Virus record (IMG/VR): IMGVR_UViG_3300033273_000049
Span: 1 to 30,258 of that record
Direction: 5' to 3' (one strand)
Length of the DNA stretch: 30,258 nucleotides
Source: a virus
Below the pieces are notes generated by a model. It worked only from the letters and a program-made list of their open reading frames with translations, ran no database searches and was not told the origin of the DNA. A program made the position numbers and the translations under genes. Positions 8,223 through 17,793 of the stretch are shown piece after piece (within the stretch, counting starts at the first letter, position 1; each line of letters opens with the position of its first letter).

Positions 8223-9868
8223 TGAGAGTTCCAACTTATAAACAACAAACTGGTTTTGGTATTCGTGGTGGCGGTGGACAGCGTCTAACCGTTAGTCTTA
8301 ATCCAAATGCAGCTACAGCAGTAGCTAGGACAATAGCTAATATAGGTGATACTGTAACTGAAATTGGTATGAGAAAGTTAGAGATAGAAACTGATACTGA
8401 AGTTAACACAGCCAAAAAAGCAATCATTGCAGAGTTTGAACAAGAAAAATCAAAAGCATTAATAAGTGAAAACCCTATCCAGGCAGAAAGAGAAGCCAAG
8501 GGTAAAATGAAACAGATACTTAAACAGTATCAAAGCGGTATTAAAATAAACCCAATAACCAATAAACCTTATTTGTCTTCTAAAAAATCACAGTCAAGAT
8601 TTATGACAATTGGTCAAGAGGTTTACAGTTCTGCAATTATTGATTATGTGAAAAAGAATAATTCTAGAATTATAGAAATCAATAAATCAAATATATCAAG
8701 TAATACTGACGAAGCTGTAAACAACATAATAAATGCAGATAATTTTGGTACGGCTAACGAAAACTTTCAAAAAGTTTTTTCAACTAACCCAAACAATCCA
8801 GGCATTCTTACTAAAGCTCTAGTTGGTGGTAATTATGATTCTAAAGAATATACAACAGCTTTTGATAAAGCAGCTGAAATGCTAGTGGACGGCTTGGTTT
8901 TAAAAGAAATGAAAAAATCACCAAGTGCTATGATTGCAGCTATGGAAATAGTTGATGGAAAAAGTGATAACGTGGTTTTAAATAATGCTATAAATCTTAT
9001 AGGTGATAAAACAAAATTGCGTAAAAGAATACTTGAAGCTGCTGAAAAATTTGATGAAGAAAGAGAAGAAATAAAAGAAGCAAAACAAAAAGAACAAGAG
9101 GAAGACAATAACAAATTATACAGAAGCATTATTAATATAGATATCAATAATCAAACAGAACTTTCTGGAGCTATTAAAAATCATAGAATACTTAAAGCCA
9201 AAGGCTTTTACGAGACTACAAGTAAGATTAGAGAGACAGAATTATTTTTAGGTATTAGACAACCTGAGACAAAAGGAAGTCAGAAATCAGATAGAGCAAC
9301 AATCAGGATACTTAAAGAAGCTGATAGGAATAATACTTTAACAGCTGCACTTGTTGAAAATAATTCTTCAGGACTAAACGATACAGACTACAAAGGTTTT
9401 CTGACAGCAGCTCAAAAAGAATTAGATGATGGTTTTAGAGACGCCAAGCAATATTTTAGAAACAAACTGAGTTATAATGAAAATGCGGACACTAGCGGCG
9501 CAGCTGGTAAGTCTCTCCAGCTAATGTTTGATGATGCACAAAATGAACTATTTGCATGGAAACTCAAAGAAGATAAAGATGGTAGAGCCGTTACCTATGC
9601 AAGCACGATTGCAAAAGCTCAAGATATTTATAACAAAAAAGAACTTGAGTTTCGTAAAATTATGAAACAAACGGCAATTGATTATATAACAAGCATAAAT
9701 TCAATGTTGCCAAATAAAATAGTTTTTGATGAAAATAAACCAATTCAATCGACAATAGATTATATCAAAGACAATCCAACATTATTTAGACCAAGTGACT
9801 TACTTGTTCAAAATTTAAGAAGAGAAATTTTAACTTATAAAAAATTTAAGGTTGATAGCATACAATGA
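8222..9868 (+). CDS. Internal virion / DNA ejection protein (gp15-like position)
   Basis: The 548-residue product starts with an RVPTYKQQTG segment and a Gly-rich patch, then a very Lys/Glu/Asn-rich helical protein with coiled-coil character around residues 270-300. No enzymatic motif is visible. Position after the gp14-like gene and the architecture suggest an internal core protein ejected with the DNA, comparable to T7 gp15. Sequence similarity to gp15 itself cannot be claimed. It overlaps the next gene by 4 bases (ATGA). Confidence 0.65.
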   Translation: MRVPTYKQQTGFGIRGGGGQRLTVSLNPNAATAVARTIANIGDTVTEIGMRKLEIETDTEVNTAKKAIIAEFEQEKSKALISENPIQAEREAKGKMKQILKQYQSGIKINPITNKPYLSSKKSQSRFMTIGQEVYSSAIIDYVKKNNSRIIEINKSNISSNTDEAVNNIINADNFGTANENFQKVFSTNPNNPGILTKALVGGNYDSKEYTTAFDKAAEMLVDGLVLKEMKKSPSAMIAAMEIVDGKSDNVVLNNAINLIGDKTKLRKRILEAAEKFDEEREEIKEAKQKEQEEDNNKLYRSIINIDINNQTELSGAIKNHRILKAKGFYETTSKIRETELFLGIRQPETKGSQKSDRATIRILKEADRNNTLTAALVENNSSGLNDTDYKGFLTAAQKELDDGFRDAKQYFRNKLSYNENADTSGAAGKSLQLMFDDAQNELFAWKLKEDKDGRAVTYASTIAKAQDIYNKKELEFRKIMKQTAIDYITSINSMLPNKIVFDENKPIQSTIDYIKDNPTLFRPSDLLVQNLRREILTYKKFKVDSIQ

Positions 9869-12693
9869 CAAGTTATTTAGACCAGATAGAAAATGATTAT
9901 GAAGCAGCTGAAACAGCTGCTTTTTTTAATATTGGCGTTGTAAATAAACCTGGAGAAAAAAAAGAACCAGTTGTGAATGAAACGGAATCAATTCCAGGAA
10001 CAATGGGACGTGCTGTTGTAAAGGGCGCAGTTAAAGGTATGACAGAAGCACCAATGAACCTAGCGTCAATTGTTGGTGCGCCAGTAGATATAGTTACAGC
10101 TGGTCTAAATAAAATTGGCTTTGATATTCAAAACCCAGTTATGGGAAGTGATTTTTTACAAAGTGGTGTGAAGGCAATTACAGATTTTGGAGAACAACTT
10201 ATTCCTAAATCATTGAATGTAAAATTTAATGAGTATCTCTCCAAACCCTATGACAATCAAATTACTGGCGCATTAACAGAAGCTATTACTCAATTTGGTA
10301 CAACAGCAATACCAGCGGCATCTTTTGTAAAATTAATTACTAATGCAAATCCTTTTACTAGATCATTGATGTGGGGCGGTATAGCCGATGCTACTGCTTT
10401 CAATGCAAACGACCAAACGCTAGTAGGTCAGTTATTGTCAAACCCTGAAGGCGTAGAAGATCAAGATAAAGAAGCGTTACGCGAAATGCTTATAGGTTTG
10501 TTTACAAAATACGAAGATGATCCTGAAGCTGTAAAACTTGCAAAGTCAGCTCTAGAGGGAATGGGCATAGGTGGTTTATTAGAAGCTTCATTTAAGATTG
10601 GAAGAAAAATACCTTGGAAAAGAGTTTTGCAAGGTGGAACTGTTGCGGCTGGTTCTATGGTTTCTAATGATGCTGAAGCTGGTGTAATTAGTAATATAAT
10701 AAACAGATTATCTAGGGCGGAAACAACAAAGCTCAAAGCAGATACTAAAACAACAAAAGAATATAATACTATTAGAGACGAAGCTCTTAGGGTGAAAAAT
10801 GAATACCCTGAAAACGAAGGGTGGCTTCCAATAAATATTGCAGCTGATAGTAAAAAGCCATCATTCAAAGTTGATAAAAATGGTAAGATAGATATTAGAT
10901 GGCAGCTTCCAGCATATGCTTTTCATATTCCTAATGTCAAAAATTTTGATAAACTTAAAGGTGATAAAAAAGCGGCAGCTGTTTCAACTCACAAATCTAA
11001 TCTTGTTAATAAGATGGTAAGTGATGTAAACGGTGTTCTTGAAAGAGCAAAGAATGGTGATCAGGCTGCAATAGACATTATCAACCAGGCTAACTGGTAT
11101 AGATCAATGAGATCTAGACTTAGAAGGGAGTTTGGTGGTTTGTCTGATGTATTTGCTGATATTATTGGCGCAACGTCAGCAATGACAAATGTACAACAAA
11201 ACTATGAAAATGCTGTTGAAGTTTTAAGAATGTTTGTCAGAGGTGACTTTGATCCTCAAATTGAAATGTATAAAAAAATAGTTGATGAGGGTGGTAGTGT
11301 AAGTTCAACAAGACTTACTTCAATGGCAAAAGATGAAAATGTTGATTTTGATCTTATAAGAAATGCATCAGGTAAATTATTTGGAAACAACAGCGCAGCT
11401 GCTACAACAGCTCTTCTTGATATGTTCAGGCAAATAAAACCTGGCAAATCTCCTAAAACAATTAATTTTACTGGTAATCTTATAGGTTTTGGTAATGAAG
11501 CTACAATAGATGTATGGGCGGCTAGATATCTAAGAGATGCGGCTGGATTACCAAGAATACCACCACCAGCAGAAAAAGCCGTGGCTGGTAAACATCTAAC
11601 TAAAAGTACTTTTGAAAATCCACAAATAGGTTCTGAGTTTGGTTTTGGACAAGAAGTATTTTCTGATGCTGCAAAAATATTGAATACGGAGGGCGGTATA
11701 AAAGCATTTAATCCTAACATAGGTGATATGGGTGCGGATGATCTCCAGGCAGTTGTTTGGTTTTTAGAAAAAGAAAAGTGGACTAAAAATGGATGGACAA
11801 CGAAAGCTGGTGAAGGCGGATCATTAGACTTTGAAAGTGTATATGGTGGATCATCTAATCCTGAAAGAGTAAAAGAGCTAAGATCAATAATTAACAGTTC
11901 TGCTTCAAGCGAAGCTGATAAAATCAAAGCAGCTGATGAATTAAAAACTTTAGAAGGATCACCTGAAAGAACAGTAATTGGTATTTCAAGAGAAAGACCT
12001 GGTGAAGTTCCAACTAATGTTCAGCAAGCAGATTTTTCAACAGAGGTTACAAAAGACATAAAAGATGATCCTACTGTGATGGGGTTTCAGGCAAATCCAA
12101 GTTTCGGATATTATGATCAAGCACTTGAAAGATCATTAAATTTTGAGGTAGTTACAAGAACAAACTTTAATCCTAAAAAACTTACAGATTCTGTAGTTAG
12201 AGCTGCACAAAAGTATAATCAAGAATCAACATTTATATCTAAAGTTGTTCCTGATGGCACGGTTGATGCTAGACCTGGTGCAGAAATATATTTTCAAAAA
12301 CGTACAAATGTTGACTTTGCACAAATGATTTCAGATATACTAAGAGCAAGAAATATTGATGGCTTTACATTCATAACTGATGCAAGGTATCAGGACAGAG
12401 CTGATATTATGGCATTAAGTAATGAACCAACAGCTGGACTAACTGGAGTTAGATTTCAATATATTCCTGAATTTGATGGTGCGTTTGATCCAGCTCGTGC
12501 AAAAGAAATATTTAAAGAAAAAGAAAAACAATTTAGAGATGTTTTAGAAGAAATATCAAAAATAGATGGAATTAGTTTTGCAGATGTATTATCATATGAT
12601 ACCCAGGTATTTAAAAGACCTGATGTAGAATGGATAAACGGTGGAGTTACTTATGACGAGTACTTTGGAAGAACAGCTTCAGGAGGAACTTGA
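9865..12693 (+). CDS. Large internal virion / ejection protein with unknown domains
   Basis: A 942-residue protein in the gp16-like position. N-terminal third: glycine/alanine-rich, possibly membrane-active segments (GRAVVKGAVKGMTEAPMNL, then VGAPVDIVTAGL). Middle third (about residues 400-580): a globular region with WYRSMRSRLRREFGG, FADIIGATSAM and NFTGNLIGFG followed by ATIDVWAARYLRDAAG, seen in large proteins of marine phages. C-terminal third (about 700-940): a mixed alpha/beta region with FEVVTRTNFNP and DGFTFITDARY. I recognise no catalytic signature; it may be a multi-domain polyvalent-type protein injected with DNA. Function is inferred only from order and size. Confidence 0.62.
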   Translation: MTSYLDQIENDYEAAETAAFFNIGVVNKPGEKKEPVVNETESIPGTMGRAVVKGAVKGMTEAPMNLASIVGAPVDIVTAGLNKIGFDIQNPVMGSDFLQSGVKAITDFGEQLIPKSLNVKFNEYLSKPYDNQITGALTEAITQFGTTAIPAASFVKLITNANPFTRSLMWGGIADATAFNANDQTLVGQLLSNPEGVEDQDKEALREMLIGLFTKYEDDPEAVKLAKSALEGMGIGGLLEASFKIGRKIPWKRVLQGGTVAAGSMVSNDAEAGVISNIINRLSRAETTKLKADTKTTKEYNTIRDEALRVKNEYPENEGWLPINIAADSKKPSFKVDKNGKIDIRWQLPAYAFHIPNVKNFDKLKGDKKAAAVSTHKSNLVNKMVSDVNGVLERAKNGDQAAIDIINQANWYRSMRSRLRREFGGLSDVFADIIGATSAMTNVQQNYENAVEVLRMFVRGDFDPQIEMYKKIVDEGGSVSSTRLTSMAKDENVDFDLIRNASGKLFGNNSAAATTALLDMFRQIKPGKSPKTINFTGNLIGFGNEATIDVWAARYLRDAAGLPRIPPPAEKAVAGKHLTKSTFENPQIGSEFGFGQEVFSDAAKILNTEGGIKAFNPNIGDMGADDLQAVVWFLEKEKWTKNGWTTKAGEGGSLDFESVYGGSSNPERVKELRSIINSSASSEADKIKAADELKTLEGSPERTVIGISRERPGEVPTNVQQADFSTEVTKDIKDDPTVMGFQANPSFGYYDQALERSLNFEVVTRTNFNPKKLTDSVVRAAQKYNQESTFISKVVPDGTVDARPGAEIYFQKRTNVDFAQMISDILRARNIDGFTFITDARYQDRADIMALSNEPTAGLTGVRFQYIPEFDGAFDPARAKEIFKEKEKQFRDVLEEISKIDGISFADVLSYDTQVFKRPDVEWINGGVTYDEYFGRTASGGT

Positions 12694-12838
12694 TAGCGGA
12701 AGGGATGAAAATTCTTTCATTGTCAAAAACCTAAGAAGACAAATAGAAGCAAAAAAATCAGGAAAAGGTTTTGCTGAGCTTTATATCACTGGATCTGCAA
12801 ACAAACCGACAAGTGAAAATAATTCACAAATGTCCTAA
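12653..12838 (+). CDS. Small conserved phage protein (SGRDENSFIVKNLRRQI motif)
   Basis: A 61-residue protein overlapping the end of the preceding ejection protein by 41 bases in another frame. A GGAG at 12643-12646 lies six bases before the ATG at 12653, which decides that start over the upstream GTG. The central motif, a run of acidic residues then SGRDENSF-V-K-LRRQI, occurs in very short proteins next to large ejection genes in other podoviruses, as far as I recall. The product is charged and helical. Function unknown. A terminator follows within 30 bases. Confidence 0.7.
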   Translation: MTSTLEEQLQEELDSGRDENSFIVKNLRRQIEAKKSGKGFAELYITGSANKPTSENNSQMS

Positions 12839-12864
12839 AATATGGTAAAAGACTATATATAGTG

Positions 12865-12892
12865 GGAGTGCCTTGGGCGCTCCTTTTTTTTT
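12865..12892 (+). terminator. Rho-independent terminator inside the ejection-gene block
   Basis: An 8-bp stem GGAGTGCC/GGCGCTCC (one G-T wobble) with a TTG loop is followed by nine T residues. It lies between the 61-residue gene and the 1068-residue ejection protein, 9 bases before the latter's ATG. I see no convincing promoter between it and the next gene. Confidence 0.88.
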
Positions 12893-12901
12893 GAGGATCT
12901 C

Positions 12902-15900
12902 ATGGCAACACCTGAAGAACAAACGCTAGAAGCGTCTGCTACTGGCATATCTAATTTTGCCGATAAAAGACCTGACGTTAGCAAAAATATTCAAACTGCT
13001 GGACTTGGAAAAGAAATATTTGGTTTGTTTGGTGAAATACTTAAGAGACAAAATAAAGGCGGCATGGGTACTGGTGTATCAGGATCAGGCGCAACAACTA
13101 AGGTTCCTGAACCATCTGTTGAAGGTTTATTAAAAAATGATGAAACCTATAAAGGTGTTCAAAAAGATTTATCTAAAAAAGTATTAACACCTGAAGGTCA
13201 AGAGCGTTTTGCAAAAGGTGGGTTTCAGGCAAAAGTTGCAATAGAGCCTGAAGATGATTTGATTGATCTAGCTAAACAAGCAGCCGATCAAGAAGTTAAC
13301 ACAGTTGCAAAAAAAGGTTTAAGAAATTTCAGAACTGGTCTTGCTAATGAAGGCGATGCTCTAGATTACTTAGAAATTAAAAATAAAAATTTAATATCAA
13401 GTGACACTGGATTAGATTTTAATTTTAATAATTTTGAAAGTGGTGCTGATGTAAACAGAGCTATTAATTCAATAAGCGAAATATACAAAAATCCACAAGA
13501 GTTAGAAAAAAGAGGAATACAAACAAACGAAGAAACACTTGCAAATGCATCACAATTACTTGCTGATGAAATTGGTCTTACAAAAAAACTATTAAACAAA
13601 AAATCTGGACAGCTGTTAAATGCAGAAGAGATGACTGCGGTAAGGATTTTACTACAAAAGTCAGCTGCAAGATTAGAAGAGTTAGCAAAAAAAGTAGAAA
13701 CCGGTGACGCTAGTCCAAATGACCTGGTAGCATTTAGACGCCAAATGTCTATTCATGCTGGAATACAAATGAAGGCAAAAGGCGCACAAACTGAAATAGC
13801 CAGGGCGTTACAAGCATTTAGAATTAAAACTGATACAAATATTCCTGATGTTCAGGCGCAAGTTATACTAGATGAAACTGGTGGTACTAAATTAGCGCAA
13901 GATATGGCTAAAGGTTATTTAGAAGCTCTTAAAACTGGTGGTCAGGCTAATGCTAATAAATATGTAGCTGGTGCATGGTATCAAAAAATTGGAGATATTT
14001 GGCAAGAAGTATATATAAATGGTTTATTAAGTTGGGCGCCTACTCATCTTAAAAATATGTTAGCTACGCCATTATTCATGACATACAATCTTATGGCAGA
14101 TATCTTAGCTGCTAGTATAGGAACTGGTATTAGAACTGGTCAAAGATTAGTTGGTAAGCAAGTAAATCCTGAAGGCGTATATTTTGAAGATTTGTTTGCT
14201 AGGGTGTATGGATATTCTAAATCTCTAAGAGATGCTTATGTTGTTATGGGAAAAACATTTCAAACTGGCGTACCAGCTGATGTTTTAAATAAAATTGAAA
14301 ATTCTAATTATAGGGCTATTGATTCTGAAACATTAAATATATCAGGTGCAGCTGGTCAAGCGATTGATAAAATCGGTAAATTAATAAGATACCCAGGCAC
14401 AGCTCTTCAAGCAGCTGACGATTTTTGGAGAGTTATTTCAAGCCGTGGTGAATTATATGAACAAGCTGTAAGGACTGCTAGAGCATCAAAAGCAAAAGGT
14501 AATTCAATAGATGTAGCTGTTGATGATGCTATGATGACTTTGTTAGATCCAAAGTATAAATCAGATGAATTAGATAATGCAGCAAGATACATAACTCTTA
14601 CAGATGATCTTGGTGATGGATTGCTAGGATCATTTACTAAAGGTATTAGAAAAAACTTTTTTGGTAAAATGTTGATGCCTTTTGCCAAGGCGCCAACAAA
14701 TAGTATGTTAAGGATAGGAGAAGGGCATCCACTAGTTATTGCTGCTTCTATGTTAAATCCTAGCAGTACAATTAGAAAAAATTTACTTGGTCAAAATGGT
14801 GCAAGGGCGCAACAAAGAGCTATGGGTAAAATGTCATTGGGTGCAATGACATTGGCTATATTTCATGAGTACGCTATAAATGGTCAGATAACTGGATCAT
14901 ATCCAAGAGATGCTACAGCGCAGAAAATGTTGCCCCCAGGATGGCAGCCATATAGTTTGGTTTTTAGAGCTGAAGGATTCCCAACGGATGAAGATGGTGA
15001 TCCGTTGCCGATGTATAATGAAAAAACTGGATTACCAAATGGTAAATTAGTTTATGTGAGTTACCAAGGTTTAGAACCAGTAAGTGCATTCATAGGTATT
15101 GCAGCAAGTACAGCTCAATATCAAACTATGTTTTATGATCCTGAAGATAGGCTCAATTTAGTTTCAGCTGCTATTGTGGCAACTGTAGATTATTTTAGAG
15201 ACTTACCTTTTCTTCAAGGATTAGGATCTATAATTAGAGCTTTTGACTATGCAGACCCATCATTAATTATTGATAGTCCGTTAGGCAGTATGGTTGGTGC
15301 ATTTCCGTTGCCTTATAGCAGCGCTGTTAGGAATATAAAAAAATTAACAGATAGTGAAGAGGGTGTTGACGGACAAGGTACAATAATACCAAGCAAACAA
15401 CCTGATATGCCAAAATTATATTACACAATTGCTGATGTAAGAAAGCTTTATGACGATAGTCAAAATACAGATAATCCATTTAAAGAAATACCATATTCAT
15501 TAGTTGGTACCAAAAAAAATATAGATGGTGATTCAGCAGCTACCTTTTTTTACGACACAGTTGCATATGGTTGGAACCAGCAAGTTATGACTATACCATA
15601 CGTAAAAGGTGTAGAAGAAAACTATGCATATAGATACGATATGCTTGGATTCAAAAAAGAACGAGGTGTTCCTTTTGCTGTAAATCCAATGCTTGCTTTA
15701 TGGAACAGCATTACACCATTTAAGATGAGCTATGGTGAAGAGAATATAGAACCTTATTTTGCTGAATTAGTCAGATTAGGTGCGCCTTTAACAGATGAAA
15801 AAGCAAGAATAAATGGAGTTGCTCTTGATAACATTAGAAGAGGGCAACTAACAGAAATAGCAAAAAATAAAGTTATGCTGCGCTTGAATGTACAAGGTTC

Positions 15901-16108
15901 AAGGGGCAGCGGTATGTATAGATTTAGAGATTATCTAAAAGTTCTTATGGTGCATCCAATTTATGTAAGAGCAAAAGATGATGCAAAAAAAAGAATGATT
16001 AAAACGGCTGAAGATAATTTTTATGAAGCTGCATTGCCAATCATGCTTGCAATGCCAGGGAATGAAGAACTACAGCGTGTTTTTCAGGACAATCAATTAT
16101 TAAATTAA
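12902..16108 (+). CDS. Very large internal virion / DNA-transfer protein
   Basis: The 1068-residue product has a charged helical N-terminal half. A more hydrophobic region follows from about residue 375, with INGLLSWAPTHLKNMLATPL and YNLMADILAASIGTG. Next come RYPGTALQAADDFWRVISSRG (about 500) and LMPFAKAPTNSMLRIGEG (about 597). These motifs recur in the largest ejection/polyvalent-type proteins of temperate podoviruses; a possible relation is the large-polyvalent-protein associated domain 38. Role inferred: moves into the envelope to carry DNA across, analogous to T7 gp16. I see no lytic transglycosylase motif. A TTGAGGATCTC site precedes the ATG. Confidence 0.68.
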   Translation: MATPEEQTLEASATGISNFADKRPDVSKNIQTAGLGKEIFGLFGEILKRQNKGGMGTGVSGSGATTKVPEPSVEGLLKNDETYKGVQKDLSKKVLTPEGQERFAKGGFQAKVAIEPEDDLIDLAKQAADQEVNTVAKKGLRNFRTGLANEGDALDYLEIKNKNLISSDTGLDFNFNNFESGADVNRAINSISEIYKNPQELEKRGIQTNEETLANASQLLADEIGLTKKLLNKKSGQLLNAEEMTAVRILLQKSAARLEELAKKVETGDASPNDLVAFRRQMSIHAGIQMKAKGAQTEIARALQAFRIKTDTNIPDVQAQVILDETGGTKLAQDMAKGYLEALKTGGQANANKYVAGAWYQKIGDIWQEVYINGLLSWAPTHLKNMLATPLFMTYNLMADILAASIGTGIRTGQRLVGKQVNPEGVYFEDLFARVYGYSKSLRDAYVVMGKTFQTGVPADVLNKIENSNYRAIDSETLNISGAAGQAIDKIGKLIRYPGTALQAADDFWRVISSRGELYEQAVRTARASKAKGNSIDVAVDDAMMTLLDPKYKSDELDNAARYITLTDDLGDGLLGSFTKGIRKNFFGKMLMPFAKAPTNSMLRIGEGHPLVIAASMLNPSSTIRKNLLGQNGARAQQRAMGKMSLGAMTLAIFHEYAINGQITGSYPRDATAQKMLPPGWQPYSLVFRAEGFPTDEDGDPLPMYNEKTGLPNGKLVYVSYQGLEPVSAFIGIAASTAQYQTMFYDPEDRLNLVSAAIVATVDYFRDLPFLQGLGSIIRAFDYADPSLIIDSPLGSMVGAFPLPYSSAVRNIKKLTDSEEGVDGQGTIIPSKQPDMPKLYYTIADVRKLYDDSQNTDNPFKEIPYSLVGTKKNIDGDSAATFFYDTVAYGWNQQVMTIPYVKGVEENYAYRYDMLGFKKERGVPFAVNPMLALWNSITPFKMSYGEENIEPYFAELVRLGAPLTDEKARINGVALDNIRRGQLTEIAKNKVMLRLNVQGSRGSGMYRFRDYLKVLMVHPIYVRAKDDAKKRMIKTAEDNFYEAALPIMLAMPGNEELQRVFQDNQLLN

Positions 16109-16120
16109 AGGATATTTAAA

Positions 16121-17785
16121 ATGACAATATCTAGTACCACTACTAAAAACAGTTATAGTGCAAACGGTACGCAGCACTCATTTGCATATGCTTTCAAGAT
16201 ATTTGCAAATGGTGATCTTACTGTTTTAGTTAGATCTTCAACTGGAACAGAAACAGTTAAGGTTCTTGATACAGACTACGTTGTTACAAATGCTGGTAAC
16301 GCTTCAGGTGGTAATGTTCTATTTAAATATAACACTGGTAATACTGGAGATTCTCATTATTCAGCTACAGACAAAAGACCGCAATCAGGTGAAACTGTTG
16401 TTATTAGGAGAAACATAACACTCACTCAAGAAACTGATTATGTTGAGAATGATCCATTTCCGGCAGCAAGTCATGAAGATGCTTTAGATCGTTTAACCAT
16501 GACATCTCAACAGCTACAAGAAGAGCTTGATAGATCAATAAAATTATCAAGAACTAATACTATGACATCTACAGAATTTACTGTAGGCGCTACAGATAGA
16601 GCTAATAAAATATTAGCTTTTGATAGTTCTGGTGAAATATCTGTAACACAAGAACTTGGAACGTATAAGGGTACTGATACAACAACAACAACTTCTGCTT
16701 ATCAGCAAAGAGATATCATCAAATCAACAACAACAGCTCAATTAAATAATGTATATATATGTGTTGCAGATTCCGTTGTAGGAGATTTGCTAACAGACAC
16801 AGACCATTTCGAGCTATTAGTAGATGCAGTAAGTGCAGCTACAAGTGCAACTAACGCAGCAACTTCTGCAAGTGCAGCATCAACTAGCGAAAGCAATGCA
16901 GCAACTTCTGCGTCAAACGCAGCAACTTCTGCAAGTAATGCAGCCACATCAGCAACCAATGCTTCTAATGCTCAGACAGCAGCAGAAACTGCACAAGCAG
17001 CAGCCGAAGCAGCTTTAGATAACTTTGACGATATATATCTAGGAGCTAAAGCAAGTGATCCGTCTGTAGACAATGATGGAGATGCACTCAATGCAGGTGA
17101 TTTGTATTTTAATACAACTAGCAATAACCTCAAGGTATATACTGGTTCTGCTTGGGCAGATGCAGCATTAACTGCTGCTGATTTTCTAACTGTTGCTAAT
17201 AACTTATCAGACCTAAACAATGCAGGAACAGCAAGAACTAACTTGGGATTAGGAACTATAGCTACACAGGCTGCTGATAATGTGTCTATCACAGGTGGTT
17301 CAATAACTGGTGTAACAGATATAGCTATAGCTGATGGTGGTACTGGAGCTTCATCAGCAAGTGCTGCACGAACAAACCTAGGTTTAGTTATTGGCACTGA
17401 TGTGCAAGCATTTGATGCTGATCTTGTAGCCAAAGATGTGAACAATACATTTACGGCTGCACAAAGAGGAAGCACAGACACAGACACAACCAATAGCGGT
17501 AATGTGACTTTGGACTTTAATACGAATCAGAATTTTGTTTTAACATTAACTGGAAATGTAACTTTAGATAATCCTACTACTGAAGCCGTTGGTCAATCTG
17601 GGTTTATTACATTTATACAAGATGCAACTGGTGGCAGGACAGTATCTTTAGGAACAGATTATGAGACAGCAGGTGGAGCAGGTTTAACTCTATCAAGTTC
17701 AGCTAGTACAACGGATATAGTGCCTTATGTGGTTGTTGCTTCAAGTCGTATTTTGTTAGGTACTCCACAATTAGCTTTTAGTTAG
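16121..17785 (+). CDS. Tail fibre protein (T7 gp17-like N-terminus)
   Basis: A 554-residue fibre. Residues 1-150 match the tail-attachment domain of T7 gp17-type fibres: SANGTQHSFAYAFKIFANGD, ETVVIRRNITLTQ, then DPFPAASHEDALDRLTM and QQLQEELDRSI. Residues 236-300 are an Ala/Ser/Asn repeat (units like AATSASN), a trimeric coiled-coil shaft. After it come a GDLYFNTTSNNLKVYTGSAW module (about 326-345), two SDLNNAGTARTNLGLG-type elements (362-377 and 403-422) and a beta-rich C-terminal tip. It would bind the host receptor or carry the next fibre protein. Confidence 0.88.
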   Translation: MTISSTTTKNSYSANGTQHSFAYAFKIFANGDLTVLVRSSTGTETVKVLDTDYVVTNAGNASGGNVLFKYNTGNTGDSHYSATDKRPQSGETVVIRRNITLTQETDYVENDPFPAASHEDALDRLTMTSQQLQEELDRSIKLSRTNTMTSTEFTVGATDRANKILAFDSSGEISVTQELGTYKGTDTTTTTSAYQQRDIIKSTTTAQLNNVYICVADSVVGDLLTDTDHFELLVDAVSAATSATNAATSASAASTSESNAATSASNAATSASNAATSATNASNAQTAAETAQAAAEAALDNFDDIYLGAKASDPSVDNDGDALNAGDLYFNTTSNNLKVYTGSAWADAALTAADFLTVANNLSDLNNAGTARTNLGLGTIATQAADNVSITGGSITGVTDIAIADGGTGASSASAARTNLGLVIGTDVQAFDADLVAKDVNNTFTAAQRGSTDTDTTNSGNVTLDFNTNQNFVLTLTGNVTLDNPTTEAVGQSGFITFIQDATGGRTVSLGTDYETAGGAGLTLSSSASTTDIVPYVVVASSRILLGTPQLAFS

Positions 17786-17793
17786 GAGTAAAA

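Noticed and set aside
11256-11927. A 223-codon minus-strand ORF within the large ejection protein
   Set aside because: It is a shadow of the coding strand with Ser/Leu/Pro-rich low-complexity translation, and no other minus-strand gene exists in the structural half.
16738-17493. Long minus-strand and alternate-frame ORFs in the tail fibre Ala/Ser repeat
   Set aside because: They arise from the repetitive GCA/TCT-rich shaft sequence and translate to low-complexity Ala/Val or Gln/Leu strings.
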